Assembly: GCF_020907985.1 (NCBI RefSeq) | Contig: NZ_JAJJPA010000027.1 | Span: forward strand, 1-64,000 | From: Kitasatospora humi | Lineage (GTDB): Bacteria > Actinomycetota > Actinomycetes > Streptomycetales > Streptomycetaceae | Length of the DNA: 64,000 nt | Direction: 5' to 3' | In this document: piece after piece, positions 49,630-58,673 of the stretch | Layout: every line of letters starts with the position of its first letter | How positions within the stretch are numbered: the stretch's first letter is position 1 | The notes under the pieces: generated by a model | Databases searched by the model: none | The model's input: only the letters and a program-made list of their open reading frames with translations | What the model was told of the DNA's origin: nothing | Position numbers and translations under genes: made by a program

Positions 49630-49701
49630 GTCTGGAGTCTACGGCGCGTCAGTTCGCCCCGCGCCCGCTCCCGCCCCCGCATCGTCAGCATGTGGTGATC
49701 A

Positions 49702-49719
49702 CCGCAAGTCGGCTTGCGG
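49702..49719. terminator. Hairpin after the ARMT1-like gene
   Basis: CCGCAAG-TCGG-CTTGCGG, a 7-bp perfect stem with a stable TCGG loop, about 30 nt beyond the stop of the minus-strand ARMT1-like gene. Confidence 0.6.
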
Positions 49720-49747
49720 GGACGGGTGCGACGGCGGGGCCGGTTCG

Positions 49748-50905
49748 TCAACCAGCGCCGTGCAGTTGGACCACCGCGTACCGTCCGCTGGTGCGCCAGG
49801 CCTCGCCAGTGGTGTCGAGTTCCCGGACCACCGCCTCGGACAGGCCGGTGACCACGTCCGACTTGAGGGTGCGCAGGGCGGCCACCGGCGCCGGGAAGTA
49901 GCCGGCCACCTCGGCGAACGGCACGGTCGGCGGCCACAGCCGATCACCCACCAGGCGGCGGTAGTTGAGGTCGCCCTTCAGGATCGTCACAGTGGCGCGG
50001 GCGAACTCGGCGGCCAATTCGGCGGGTAGTTCGCGGTACGGCAGCGGGGCGCAGAAGAAGGCGTGGGTGCGGACCGTCAGGGTGCCGTCGGCGATCGCCT
50101 GCCAGAGGCGGTCGCCGATCGCGCCGGCCTTGGAGCCGCGCAGCCGCCCGACGGCCGCCAGGACGTCCGCCATCACGGCGTCGGAGACGTAGTAGGGCTG
50201 CGGCTTCACCCAGAGCGCCACTTCGGCCGCCAGGCCGCTGGTCAGCAGGTGGTCGATCAGCACCAGGTCGGGCAGCAGCTCACGCCCGGCGTTGTCCGCC
50301 ACCAGGTCGACCCGTCCGCCCGCCGCCCGTTCCAACTCCCGCCACAGCGATGGTCCGTCGTCCACCAGCAGGCCGGTGGCGGTGGCGGCACCCGGGTCGT
50401 TGGTGATCCGGAACCCGAGGTCGGCCCGGTTGCCCCAGAGCGCGGAAGTCAGCAGCGCCGCCCGCCGGTTGGGCTCCGGGAGGTCGAGCAGCGCGATCAG
50501 GGCCGTCAACTCGTCGTCCACCGCCGGGTTCGCCAGCTCGGCGCTCTTCAGCGGGGCGAACGGGTCGACGCCCTGCCAGGCCCCGGCCGTGAAGTAGCCG
50601 GTGGCCTGGAGGAGCCGGCGGTAGAAGTAGCTTTCCGCCCAGAGGAACGGTGCCTCGCCCCAGGGCAGCCCCCACAGCCCGTCACCCCAGCGCAGCCACT
50701 GCTCGTGGTCGGGGGCGTCCGGCGGCAGCGCGGTGAGTACGCCCGCGGTGCTCTCGGTCAGCAGTCGCTGGAGCGCCTGCCGCTCGGGCGGCCCGTACGG
50801 CAGCGCGTCCAGCACCTGCCGCAGCAGCTCGGGGTGCCGCCGGTGGAAGACGCTCCAGGGGAAGGAGCGCGGATCGCTGCTGAGGATCACCGGTGCGTCG
50901 GGCAT
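49748..50905 (-). CDS. ARMT1-like (DUF89) damage-control phosphatase
   Basis: 385 residues of the DUF89/ARMT1-like family of metal-dependent phosphatases that act on damaged metabolite phosphates; bacterial members are little studied. Landmarks are the N-terminal DPRSFPWSVFHRRHPELLRQVLDALPYGP, the central VDLVADNAGRELLPDLVLIDHLL (Asp/Asn metal site) and ATVTILKGDLNYRRLVGDRLWPP near the C-terminus. I use the ATG at 50903-50905; an upstream in-frame extension overlaps nothing conserved. An XRE-type regulator gene precedes it by 19 nt on the same strand. Confidence 0.88.
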   Translation of the reverse strand: MPDAPVILSSDPRSFPWSVFHRRHPELLRQVLDALPYGPPERQALQRLLTESTAGVLTALPPDAPDHEQWLRWGDGLWGLPWGEAPFLWAESYFYRRLLQATGYFTAGAWQGVDPFAPLKSAELANPAVDDELTALIALLDLPEPNRRAALLTSALWGNRADLGFRITNDPGAATATGLLVDDGPSLWRELERAAGGRVDLVADNAGRELLPDLVLIDHLLTSGLAAEVALWVKPQPYYVSDAVMADVLAAVGRLRGSKAGAIGDRLWQAIADGTLTVRTHAFFCAPLPYRELPAELAAEFARATVTILKGDLNYRRLVGDRLWPPTVPFAEVAGYFPAPVAALRTLKSDVVTGLSEAVVRELDTTGEAWRTSGRYAVVQLHGAG

Positions 50906-50924
50906 GGCCGGGTCCGCCCTTTCG

Positions 50925-51221
50925 TCAGGCTGCTGCTTCGGTAACCGCTGCTTCGGCATTCGCTGTTCCGGTGTCCGCCGCCGGGGCGCAGAGCTTCACC
51001 AGGTCGTCCAGTGACAGCTCCAGGGCGGCGGCGAGGGCGGCGATGGTGAAGAACGCCGGCGTGGGGGCCCGGCCGGTCTCGATCTTGCGGAGGGTCTCGG
51101 TGGACAGGCCCGCCTGTGCGGCGACCTGCACCATGCTCCGCTCGCCGCGGGCCTGCCGGAGCAGGGCGCCGAGCCGTTCGCCGCGTTCGCGTTCCTGGGG
51201 GGTGAGGGGAGTGCGCACCAT
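50925..51221 (-). CDS. XRE-family helix-turn-helix regulator
   Basis: 98 residues: the helix-turn-helix is LGALLRQARGERSMVQVAAQAGLSTETLRKIETGRAPTP split across about 15-55, of the Cro/CI type. A short helical part and an Ala-rich tail follow. The start is the ATG at 51219-51221; an upstream ATG adds a stretch that overlaps the operator. It is probably co-transcribed with the ARMT1-like gene and divergent from map, with a palindrome between. Confidence 0.87.
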   Translation of the reverse strand: MVRTPLTPQERERGERLGALLRQARGERSMVQVAAQAGLSTETLRKIETGRAPTPAFFTIAALAAALELSLDDLVKLCAPAADTGTANAEAAVTEAAA

Positions 51222-51248
51222 GGCGCCAATACTAATGCCGTGATACAA

Positions 51249-51258
51249 ATACCGGTAT
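51249..51258. promoter_or_regulatory. Palindrome between XRE and map genes
   Basis: ATACCGGTAT, a perfect 10-bp palindrome, in an AT-rich island of about 40 bp 28 nt before the XRE start and 29 nt before map. A candidate operator of the XRE regulator controlling both directions. Confidence 0.45.
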
Positions 51259-51286
51259 AAGAATTGGGTCCAGGGAGGAGTGGACG

Positions 51287-52054
51287 ATGGTGGAGATCAA
51301 GACCGATGCGGCGCTGGACGCGATGCGCGAGGCCGGGCGGGTGGTCGCGGACGCGCTCGCCGCAGTGCGGGCGGCGGCAGGGGTCGGGGTGTCGCTGCGG
51401 GAACTCGACGAGGTGGCGAGGGCGGTGCTCCGCGAAGCCGGCGCCGACTCCCCGTTCCTCGGCTACCGACCCGGCTTCGCCCCCACCCCGTTCCCGGCGG
51501 TGATCTGCACCTCCGTCAACGACGCCATCGTGCACGGCGTCCCGACCGGCTACCGGCTGCGCGACGGCGACCTGGTCAGCGTCGACTGCGGGGCCCGACT
51601 CGGCGGCTGGACGGGTGACGCGGCGGCCAGCTTCACCGTCGGCACGCCCCGCCCCGCCGACCTGCGCCTGATCGAGACCACCAACCGCGCCCTGGAGGCG
51701 GGCATCGCCGCCGCGGTGGTCGGCGCCCGGATCGGCGACATCTCGCACGCCATCGGTGCCATCGGCCGCGCGGCGGGCTACGGCGTGCCCGCCGACTTCG
51801 GCGGCCACGGCATCGGTCGGCGCATGCACGAGGATCCGCACGTCCCCAATGACGGCCGTCCGGGGCGGGGCATGGTGCTGCGGCACGGCATGGTGCTGGC
51901 CCTGGAGCCCATGTTCCTGGCGGGCGGTGGCGACGCGTACGCGACGGCCGCGGACGGTTGGACCCTGGTCACCGTCGACGGCAGCCGCGCCGCCCACAGC
52001 GAGCACACGGTGGCGGTGACGGAGGCGGGGCCCCGGGTGCTGACGGCACTGTGA
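51287..52054 (+). CDS. map: Methionine aminopeptidase, type I
   Basis: Removes N-terminal Met from new proteins; cytoplasmic metalloenzyme. 255 residues. The five metal ligands are present in order: Asp in LVSVDCG, Asp in TGDAAASF, His in GHGIGRRMHEDP, Glu in LALEPMF, Glu in HSEHTVAVTE. ATG at 51287 follows GGAGGAG. Streptomycetes usually carry more than one map; the housekeeping copy normally sits near secY, so this is probably an extra copy under its own regulator. Confidence 0.94.
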   Translation: MVEIKTDAALDAMREAGRVVADALAAVRAAAGVGVSLRELDEVARAVLREAGADSPFLGYRPGFAPTPFPAVICTSVNDAIVHGVPTGYRLRDGDLVSVDCGARLGGWTGDAAASFTVGTPRPADLRLIETTNRALEAGIAAAVVGARIGDISHAIGAIGRAAGYGVPADFGGHGIGRRMHEDPHVPNDGRPGRGMVLRHGMVLALEPMFLAGGGDAYATAADGWTLVTVDGSRAAHSEHTVAVTEAGPRVLTAL

Positions 52055-52091
52055 GGGCGGTCGGCGCGGCGCCCGTCCAGGGCCCGGCTGT

Positions 52092-52718
52092 TCACCGCCG
52101 CAGTTCTGCGTCGCCTCCCCGGGCGCGCACGAACTCCGCGATGCGGCGCAGGGTTTCCGGGGTGTCCGTGTGCACATGGCCCGCCAGGCCGAGGGCGCGG
52201 GCGGCGGTGACGTGGCCGGGGGTGTCGTCGATGAAGAGTGCGTCGGCAGGGGCGGCGGCGAGGCGGTGCAGGGCCAACTCGTAGATGCGGGGGTCGGGTT
52301 TGGCGCAGCCGACCTCGCAGGAGAGGACGACGGCGTCCACCAGGTCGAGCAGGCCGGCGTGTTGGAGGGCGGGGCGCATCGAGGGCCAGGCGTTGCTGAC
52401 GATCGCCGTGCGCGCGGCCGGACGCAGGGCGCGCACGGCGGCGACCAGTTCGGGGTCCCAGGCATGGCCGCGCGTCACATCCGCTCGGAGGGCGCCGGAC
52501 TGCGCCGGTCCGAGCCGCAGTCGCTCGGCGACCACTCCCCACCAGGCGTCCTCGCTCACCCGGCCGATCAGGATCTGGTCGTCATTGCCGCCGTAGAGGG
52601 CCGCCATCACCTCGGCGGGGGTGCGACCGAGCCGACCGGCCCAGTCGTCGGCGACGGCCGCAAGGTGATCGGGGCTCAGGACGCCGCCGATGTCGATCAG
52701 AACTGCCGGGCGGCCCAC
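52092..52718 (-). CDS. HAD-superfamily hydrolase, copy 1
   Basis: 208 residues, GTG start at 52716-52718. Motif I is LIDIGGVL: the nucleophile Asp is present but the second Asp is replaced by Gly, as in YihX-type phosphatases. Motif II is IVSNAW, and motifs III and IV are KPDPRIYELAL and FIDDTPGHV. It starts 5 nt after the stop of the second HAD gene, so the two are in one operon. The substrate is unknown. Confidence 0.87.
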   Translation of the reverse strand: MGRPAVLIDIGGVLSPDHLAAVADDWAGRLGRTPAEVMAALYGGNDDQILIGRVSEDAWWGVVAERLRLGPAQSGALRADVTRGHAWDPELVAAVRALRPAARTAIVSNAWPSMRPALQHAGLLDLVDAVVLSCEVGCAKPDPRIYELALHRLAAAPADALFIDDTPGHVTAARALGLAGHVHTDTPETLRRIAEFVRARGGDAELRR

Positions 52719-52723
52719 GCGGA

Positions 52724-53413
52724 TCAGCCCACCAGCTCGAGGACCGGCATGAGTCCGGCGGGCCGCTCGGTGACGGGGAGGTCGTCGACCGGGAAGTGCC
52801 GGCAGCCGATCGCGGTGGCCGCGGCATCGGCCGGCTGGTCGCCCACCATCAGTACGTCGGCCGGCGCCAGACCGAGCCGGTCGCAGGCGGCTTGGAAGAT
52901 CGCGGGATCGGGCTTCCGCACGCCGAGCTCGAAGGAGAGGAGGTAGTCGTCGACGAGTCCGTCCAGGCCGTGGGAGACGAACACCGGCCGCAGGTCCCAA
53001 CCGATGTTGCTCAGCACGGCGATCGGCAGCCCGCGCCGCCGCAGCTCCCGCAGGGTCGGGCCGGCATCGCGGTACGGCTGCCAGGCGGCCGGCGACCTGT
53101 GGCGGTCGTAGAGTGCGTCCGCCGAGAGGCCGACCGGCAGCTCGGCCGCCCGGGCCAGCGCGGTGTAGGCGGCCCGGTGCTCATCCGACGTCAGGTCACG
53201 CGCCGCCCAGAGCGGCTCGATGGCCTCGGGCACCTCGCGCGGCCCAGGTCCGCCGGGGAGCGCTCCGAACCGGTCCAAGCGGCGCACCAGATCGGCGCGT
53301 TCGCCGTCGGGAAGGTCCAGCCCCGCCGCACGCGTGCAGGTGTCGAGCCACTCGGCGGTGGACTCGATGCGGAAGAGCGTGCCGGAGAAGTCGAAGAGGA
53401 CACCCCTGATCAT
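52724..53413 (-). CDS. HAD-superfamily hydrolase, copy 2
   Basis: 229 residues, ATG at 53411-53413. Motif I is LFDFSGTL with Ser in place of the second Asp; motif II is VLSNIGWD; motifs III and IV are KPDPAIFQAACDRLGL and VGDQPADA. It belongs to the haloacid dehalogenase-like family with a C1 cap. First of a two-gene HAD operon. Reaction unknown: phosphatase most likely. Confidence 0.87.
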   Translation of the reverse strand: MIRGVLFDFSGTLFRIESTAEWLDTCTRAAGLDLPDGERADLVRRLDRFGALPGGPGPREVPEAIEPLWAARDLTSDEHRAAYTALARAAELPVGLSADALYDRHRSPAAWQPYRDAGPTLRELRRRGLPIAVLSNIGWDLRPVFVSHGLDGLVDDYLLSFELGVRKPDPAIFQAACDRLGLAPADVLMVGDQPADAAATAIGCRHFPVDDLPVTERPAGLMPVLELVG

Positions 53414-53564
53414 GCGGCGAGCCTAGCGCCGCGATGGCATCCGGTCGACCACACCCGCAGCGGCGTGCGTGCGGAGTTTCCGTGATCCGACCTCGGCCCG
53501 CGCGTCTCCCGAAAGGTGGGGTTTGGACCGTGGCCGACGGTCACGGCTGACGGAGGGAAGGCAC

Positions 53565-54575
53565 TTGAGGCTCGAACTGCGGCACCTGCAGATGCTCTGC
53601 GCGATGGCGGACTGCGGCAGCGTGGGCCGCGCGGCCGGCCTGCTCGGCTATTCGCAGCAGGCCCTGAGCGGACAACTCCAGCGCATCGAGGCCCACTTCG
53701 GCCAGCCCCTGTTCCGGCGCACCGCCTGCGGCATCGAACCGACCGGCTACGGCGCCGCCATCGTGACACAGGCTCGCGATGTGGTGACCCGGGTCGGAGC
53801 CATCGGCGGTCACGCCGCCTCCGGTGCGGCGCAAGAGGCCGACCGTCCCCGATCCCTGCGACTGGCCACCACCGGATCGCCGCTCCTGGCGGGCCTGGTG
53901 ACCCGGGTCCGCGATCGCCTCGGTGAGCTGCCGCTGAACGTCACCAGCGTTCACCGGCCCGCGACGGCCGCAGAGTTGCTGGAGCGCGGTGCCGTCGATG
54001 TGGTGCTCGGCGTCGACCATCCGGGGCGGGCCCAGCGCCTGGCCCCCTCGCTCGCACACCTGTGCGTCGCCACCGAGCCGCTGTTCATCGCGATGTCCGC
54101 CGGTCACCGACTGCGCCACCGGCTGGAGGTGCGACTCGCCGAACTCGCCGAGGACAGCTGGTTCCTCACGCCGGACAACGGCGCGGGGTGGCCGGCCGCC
54201 CTCCACGACGCCTGCGCGGCGGACGGGTTCACCCCCGCGGCCGTGCACGACTACCTCGGCGACCAGCAGCAGCTCCAACTCATGGTGGCCCAGGGGATGG
54301 GCGTTACGGTGACCCACGCCACCGTGCGGGCGATCCCGGGCGTGCTCGTCAAGCCACTGGCGGGCTCCCCCCTCTGGTGCCGACACCTGCTCGCCTGGCA
54401 GCCGGAAGCCGTGACCAGGCCGGTACTGGAGGTCCTCCGCGCCTCAGCGGTCGCCGCCCACCGCCAATTGCTCGCTCAGGCACCGCACTTCCAGGCTTGG
54501 ATCAAGCGGACGTACCAGGTGAGGACGGCCGTCGAGGCCGACTGGCGAGAGCGCCGCAACAGCTCGGTGTTATGA
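53565..54575 (+). CDS. LysR-family regulator with TTG start
   Basis: 336 residues. The TTG at 53565 is chosen because GGAGG lies 9 nt upstream and gives the standard N-terminus MRLELRHLQMLCAMADCGSVGRAA in two parts. The helix-turn-helix is RAAGLLGYSQQALSGQLQRIEAHFG. The effector domain covers about 95-300, and the C-terminal 40 residues are longer than usual (QAWIKRTYQVRTAVEADWRER). It lies 130 bp before the collagenase gene on the same strand and divergent from the HAD operon; the target is uncertain. Confidence 0.88.
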   Translation: MRLELRHLQMLCAMADCGSVGRAAGLLGYSQQALSGQLQRIEAHFGQPLFRRTACGIEPTGYGAAIVTQARDVVTRVGAIGGHAASGAAQEADRPRSLRLATTGSPLLAGLVTRVRDRLGELPLNVTSVHRPATAAELLERGAVDVVLGVDHPGRAQRLAPSLAHLCVATEPLFIAMSAGHRLRHRLEVRLAELAEDSWFLTPDNGAGWPAALHDACAADGFTPAAVHDYLGDQQQLQLMVAQGMGVTVTHATVRAIPGVLVKPLAGSPLWCRHLLAWQPEAVTRPVLEVLRASAVAAHRQLLAQAPHFQAWIKRTYQVRTAVEADWRERRNSSVL

Positions 54576-54706
54576 CCAGGAGCCCGCAAGTGCTGTGTCC
54601 CAGGGCATTCCCCAGCCTTCCGCTCGATGGAAGTCTGCGTGCAGCAGCGGAGCCTGCACGCTCCGGTGCCGCACATCCCCCACGCACACGTCCCTCGAGG
54701 AGCGCC

Positions 54707-57225
54707 ATGTCGCGCCGACCCACCCTCAGAAGCCTCGCGGCCGCCCTGGCCGCCACCACCCTGCTCGGCCTCGGAGCCGGAACCGCACCCGCCGCCCCGC
54801 CCGGTTCGGCCCCACCCACCGGCGCGGCCAGGGTGGCAGCGGTGCCCGCCCAGGGCCACGCCCGGCCCCCGGCCGCCTACGCACCGGTCGGCATCTCGGA
54901 CGCGGGCACCGACCGGGACGCCCTCCAGACCGGCCGCCTGTCACCCGCCCAACTTCCGCCCGCCCGAACCAGCCTGACGCCCCAAACGGCCGACCAGGCC
55001 CACCGTGCGGCCCACCCGGCCGCCCAGTCGTGCACCCCCGCCGACTTCAGCAGCCGTACCGGTGCGGCACTCGCCTCGTACCTCGAGTCGTCGACCACCG
55101 ACTGCGTCAACACCCTGTTCGCGCTCACCGGCAGGGACGCGCACGGAGTGTTCCAGGAGTCCCAGGCGATCCCGGTCGCCCAGGCCCTGACGACCGTGGC
55201 CGCCGCCTACAAGGGCGACGACTCCGCCGGCATCCAGCAACTCGTGCTCTACCTGCGCGCCGCCTACTACGTGCAGTTCTACGATGCGGGCGACGTCGGC
55301 CCGTACGACGACAAGCTGACCGCGCCGGTGACGGCGGCCATGGACGCGTTCTTCGCGAGCCCGCACTCGCGGGACGTGACGGACGCCAACGGCGCCGTCC
55401 TGGGCGAGACAGTCACCCTCACCGACAGCGCCAACCTGCACCAGCACTACCTGGACGTCTACCAGCGCCTCTACAACGCGTACAACAGCTCCTGGGACGT
55501 GTCCCCCGCCATGGACGCCGTCGTCTACGACGTCAACAGCGCGCTCTGGCGGGCGGCGAACAACCCCGCGTTCGTCACGGCCGTCACCGGCGACTCCGGC
55601 CTGGTCAACACGCTCGATGCGTTCGTGCTCGGCCACACCGGCATGCTCGGCGGCGACAACACCTTCATGGTGTCGGGTGCCGGCCAGGACCTGGCGGCCT
55701 ACATCCAGTTCCCCGCACTGCAGTCCACCGTCCGGCCGATGATGCTCGGCATGCTGCGGACGGCGCGGATGACCGGGCCGACCGCCGCGCTCTGGGTCGC
55801 CGTGGCCCAGCAGAGCGCCGACTTCGACGCGACCAACTGTGCCACGTACGCACCTGCGACCTGCCCGACCGTCTGAAGGCCGCCGTGCTGACCGACTCGC
55901 GCACCTGCACCCCGACGATCACGGTGGCGGCGCAGGCCCTCGACGCGACCCAGCTCGCGGCGGTCTGCGACAGCCTGGCCAAGCAAGTCCCGTGGTTCCA
56001 GAACCTGGTGCGGGCCGCCGGTCCGATCCGGGGCCAGACCATCACCGGTGAGACCATGGTGGTGTTCGCCAGTCGGCAGGACTACCAGATCTACGGACCC
56101 GCGATCTACGGCATCGACACCGACAACGGCGGCATCACCGAGACCGGTGATCCCGGCCGGCCCGGCAACGCCGCCTTCTCGGTGATGTACCAGGCGCCCT
56201 ACGCCACCGACTTCACCGCGAACATCTGGAACCTCAACCACGAGTTCACCCACTACCTCGACGCCGTGTACAACACCCGCGGCGACTTCACGGCCGAGAC
56301 CGCCGTGCCGGACGTGTGGTGGATCGAGGGCATCGCCGAGTACACCTCCTACACCTACCGGGGCGTCCCGGACACCGAGGCACTGGCCGACGCGCCCGAG
56401 CACACCTACGCGTTGAGCACCCTCTTCCAGAACACCTACGGCAACAGCGACACGACCCGCACCTACCCGTGGGGCTACCTGGCGGTCCGCTACATGTGGG
56501 AGCGCCACCCCGACGTGATGCACGCGATGCTGGGGCACTTCCGGACCGGCGACTACACCGGCGGGTACGCCGTCTACAACTCGCTCGGGACCACGTACGA
56601 CGCCGACTTCGCCAGGTGGCTCGACGGGCTCTCGAGCACCGGGAGCGGCAGCCCGACGGCGGCCTTCGGCACCTCGATCGACCGCCTCTCGGTGGCCTTC
56701 ACGGACAAGTCCACCGAGACCGGCAACGGCCGCATCACGGGCTGGGTTTGGAACTTCGGTGATGGTGCCACGGCCAATACCGAGAACCCGACGCACAGTT
56801 ACGCCAAGCCGGGCAGCTACACCGCCACCCTGACCGTCACCGACAGCAATGGACGCACGGCCACGACTACGGCCCGGGTCACGGTGAGCGACACCGCCGC
56901 CTGCACCGGCGCCGACCAGCGCCTGCTGGACCGGAACTGCTACCGCGCCGACCAGTCGGCCGCCGCCGGCGGCCAGGACTACCTGTACATCTACCTGCCC
57001 GCCGGCACGACCCGGTTGACGGTCAGCACCTCGGGGGGCAGCGGAACGGCGTACCTCTACTACAGCGCGAGCGGCTGGGCGACGAAGTCCCACCACTCGG
57101 CCGCCTCCACCCGTCCCGGGACGGTGCAGTCCCTGACCGTCACCAACAAGACGGCCGGGTACCGCTACATCACCCTGTACGGGGCAACCGCGTTCAACGG
57201 GGTTTCCGTGAGCGCCAGTTACTGA
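54707..57225 (+). pseudogene. Frameshifted M9 collagenase (peptidase M9) gene
   Basis: Secreted zinc collagenase broken by one missing base. Start ATG at 54707 (GAGGAG upstream). The first 1,170 nt encode 389 residues: signal peptide about 1-28, then the M9 N-terminal activator domain. It runs into a stop at 55876. The protein continues in another frame (about 55850-57225): catalytic domain with HEFTH in NLNHEFTHYLD, the third zinc ligand Glu in WWIEGIAEY, then a PKD domain (FTDKSTETGNG, WNFGDGATANTENPTHSY) and a C-terminal PPC domain. At the junction TACGCACCTGCGAC would read Tyr-Gly-Thr-Cys-Asp if one G were added after 55850. It could be a sequencing error. Confidence 0.9.
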
Positions 57226-57250
57226 TCCGCAGTACGGACTGAAGGCGCGG

Positions 57251-57290
57251 GCCCGGCCCCCGGCGGCAGCAACGCCACCGGGGGCCGGGC
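57251..57290 (+). terminator. Collagenase terminator
   Basis: GCCCGGCCCCCGG (57251-57263) and CCGGGGGCCGGGC (57278-57290) make a perfect 13-bp stem with a 14-nt loop, 25 nt after the stop; no T-run. The following stretch to 57628 holds no gene, only the promoter and leader of the next esterase. Confidence 0.8.
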
Positions 57291-57495
57291 TGCGCCGTGA
57301 GGTCGCCGATCGGCGTGCGTCGGCGTCCGCCCCCCGGAACACCTGGAACCATGCGCGCCTGGTGGCGCCGAGCCACCGGGCGCTCCGCGCCGGGCGCGTC
57401 CCCGTCAGGCAGGCGCGTGCGGCTGAGCCCGCGTCTGCGGCCGTGCCGAGCCGGTGGGCGGTTGCGCTGCGCTGTACCAAAGCGTGTGAGGGTCA

Positions 57496-57524
57496 TTGAC
57501 CCGTATCCGACCAGTGGGTAACTT
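57496..57524 (+). promoter_or_regulatory. Sigma-70-type promoter of secreted esterase
   Basis: TTGACC (57496-57501), a 17-bp spacer, TAACTT (57519-57524). This is close to the HrdB consensus (TTGACN/TANNNT) with ideal spacing, upstream of the SGNH esterase. The leader would be about 100 nt. Confidence 0.7.
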
Positions 57525-57628
57525 CCCGGCCAGTAACCTCGCGGAATCCCGGCCCTGCCGCCCCCACGGCCCGGTCGGTCCTTCTCTTTGGCGCAGCCCC
57601 CACCCCTGGTTTCAAGGAGAGCCCCCGC

Positions 57629-58558
57629 ATGTCCCTCCGTGCCCGCTCACGCCGTCCCGCCCGCGCACGCCGTCTCGCCCGCCGTCTCTCCCGCGCACGC
57701 CGTCTCGGGGCGGCCGTCGTGGTGTCCGCCACCCTGGCCGGCCTCGGCCTCGCGCTGCCGGCCCGGGCCCAGGCCGCTTCGGCCGTCAATTACGTTGCCC
57801 TCGGCGACAGTTACAGCGCCGGGTCGGGCGTTCTGCCGCTCGACCTGAGCGCTCCGCTGGAGTGCGCCCGCTCCAGCGTGAACTACCCGCACGACCTGGC
57901 AGCCGAGGCCGGTCTGAACCTCACCGACGTCACCTGCGGCGGTGCCCAGACCAAGGACTTCACCGGCTCCCAGTACCCGGGCGTCGCCCCGCAGTTGGAC
58001 GCGCTCAACGCCGACACCGGTCTGGTCACCATGACCATCGGCGGCAACGACAGCGGCGTCTTCATCGACGCGATCCTGGCGTGCGGCTCGGCCGGTGTGG
58101 TCACCCTCGGCTTCGGCGACCCGTGCCAGACCCTCTACGGCTCCAGCTTCGACAACACCATCGACAACAGCACCTATCCGGCGCTGGTGTCGGCGCTGGG
58201 CGCCGTCCGGGCCAAGGCACCCAACGCCCGCGTGGCCATCCTCGGTTACCCGTGGATCGTGCCGAGCCAGGCGGTGCCCGGCTGCTTCGCCAAGATGCCC
58301 ATCGCGGCCGGTGACATCCCCTACCTGCGCGACCTGGAGGCGCACCTCAACTCGGCCGTCCAGCGGGCCGCCGCCGCCACCGGCGTCAAGTACGTCGACA
58401 TGTCCGCCGCCTCCGACGGCCACGATGCCTGCCAGCCGATCGGCACCCGGTGGATCGAGCCGGTGCTGTTCGGCACCAACTACGTGCCCGTCCACCCCAA
58501 CGCCCTGGGCGAGGCCGCGATGGCCGAGCAGGCCGCCGACACGCTCGGCCTCGGCTGA
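57629..58558 (+). CDS. Secreted SGNH esterase/lipase
   Basis: Extracellular esterase of 309 residues. The long signal peptide (about 1-50) has an Arg-rich n-region made of repeated RARRL units and ends PARAQA-A. The GDSYSAG block has Ser61, GIGGNDS-type block III is TIGGNDSGVF, and His is in VHPNALGEA. Six cysteines (LECAR, VTCGG, LACGS, DPCQT, PGCFA, DACQP) fit three disulfides, like the S. scabies/S. coelicolor esterase group. It is related to the lipoprotein paralogue at 15341. AAGGAG precedes the ATG; a clear promoter is at 57496. Confidence 0.94.
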   Translation: MSLRARSRRPARARRLARRLSRARRLGAAVVVSATLAGLGLALPARAQAASAVNYVALGDSYSAGSGVLPLDLSAPLECARSSVNYPHDLAAEAGLNLTDVTCGGAQTKDFTGSQYPGVAPQLDALNADTGLVTMTIGGNDSGVFIDAILACGSAGVVTLGFGDPCQTLYGSSFDNTIDNSTYPALVSALGAVRAKAPNARVAILGYPWIVPSQAVPGCFAKMPIAAGDIPYLRDLEAHLNSAVQRAAAATGVKYVDMSAASDGHDACQPIGTRWIEPVLFGTNYVPVHPNALGEAAMAEQAADTLGLG

Positions 58559-58588
58559 CCCCCCAGCCGCCGACGGCAGCCGAGAGCC

Positions 58589-58636
58589 GGTCACGGCGCG
58601 GGCGCGGATCCACGGACCGCCGCCCGCGCCGTGACC
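58589..58636. terminator. 16-bp perfect hairpin between convergent genes
   Basis: GGTCACGGCGCGGGCG (58589-58604) and CGCCCGCGCCGTGACC (58621-58636), a perfect 16-bp stem with a 16-nt loop. It ends the SGNH esterase gene and probably also the convergent serine hydrolase gene. Confidence 0.8.
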
Positions 58637-58673
58637 GTTGGTGCTGTCGGCGCCGTCGGTGCTGTTGGCACTG

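Noticed and set aside
55840..55880. Programmed frameshift in the collagenase
   Set aside because: No slippery heptamer or stimulatory stem was seen at the junction, and M9 collagenases are normally single-frame; a one-base loss is simpler.
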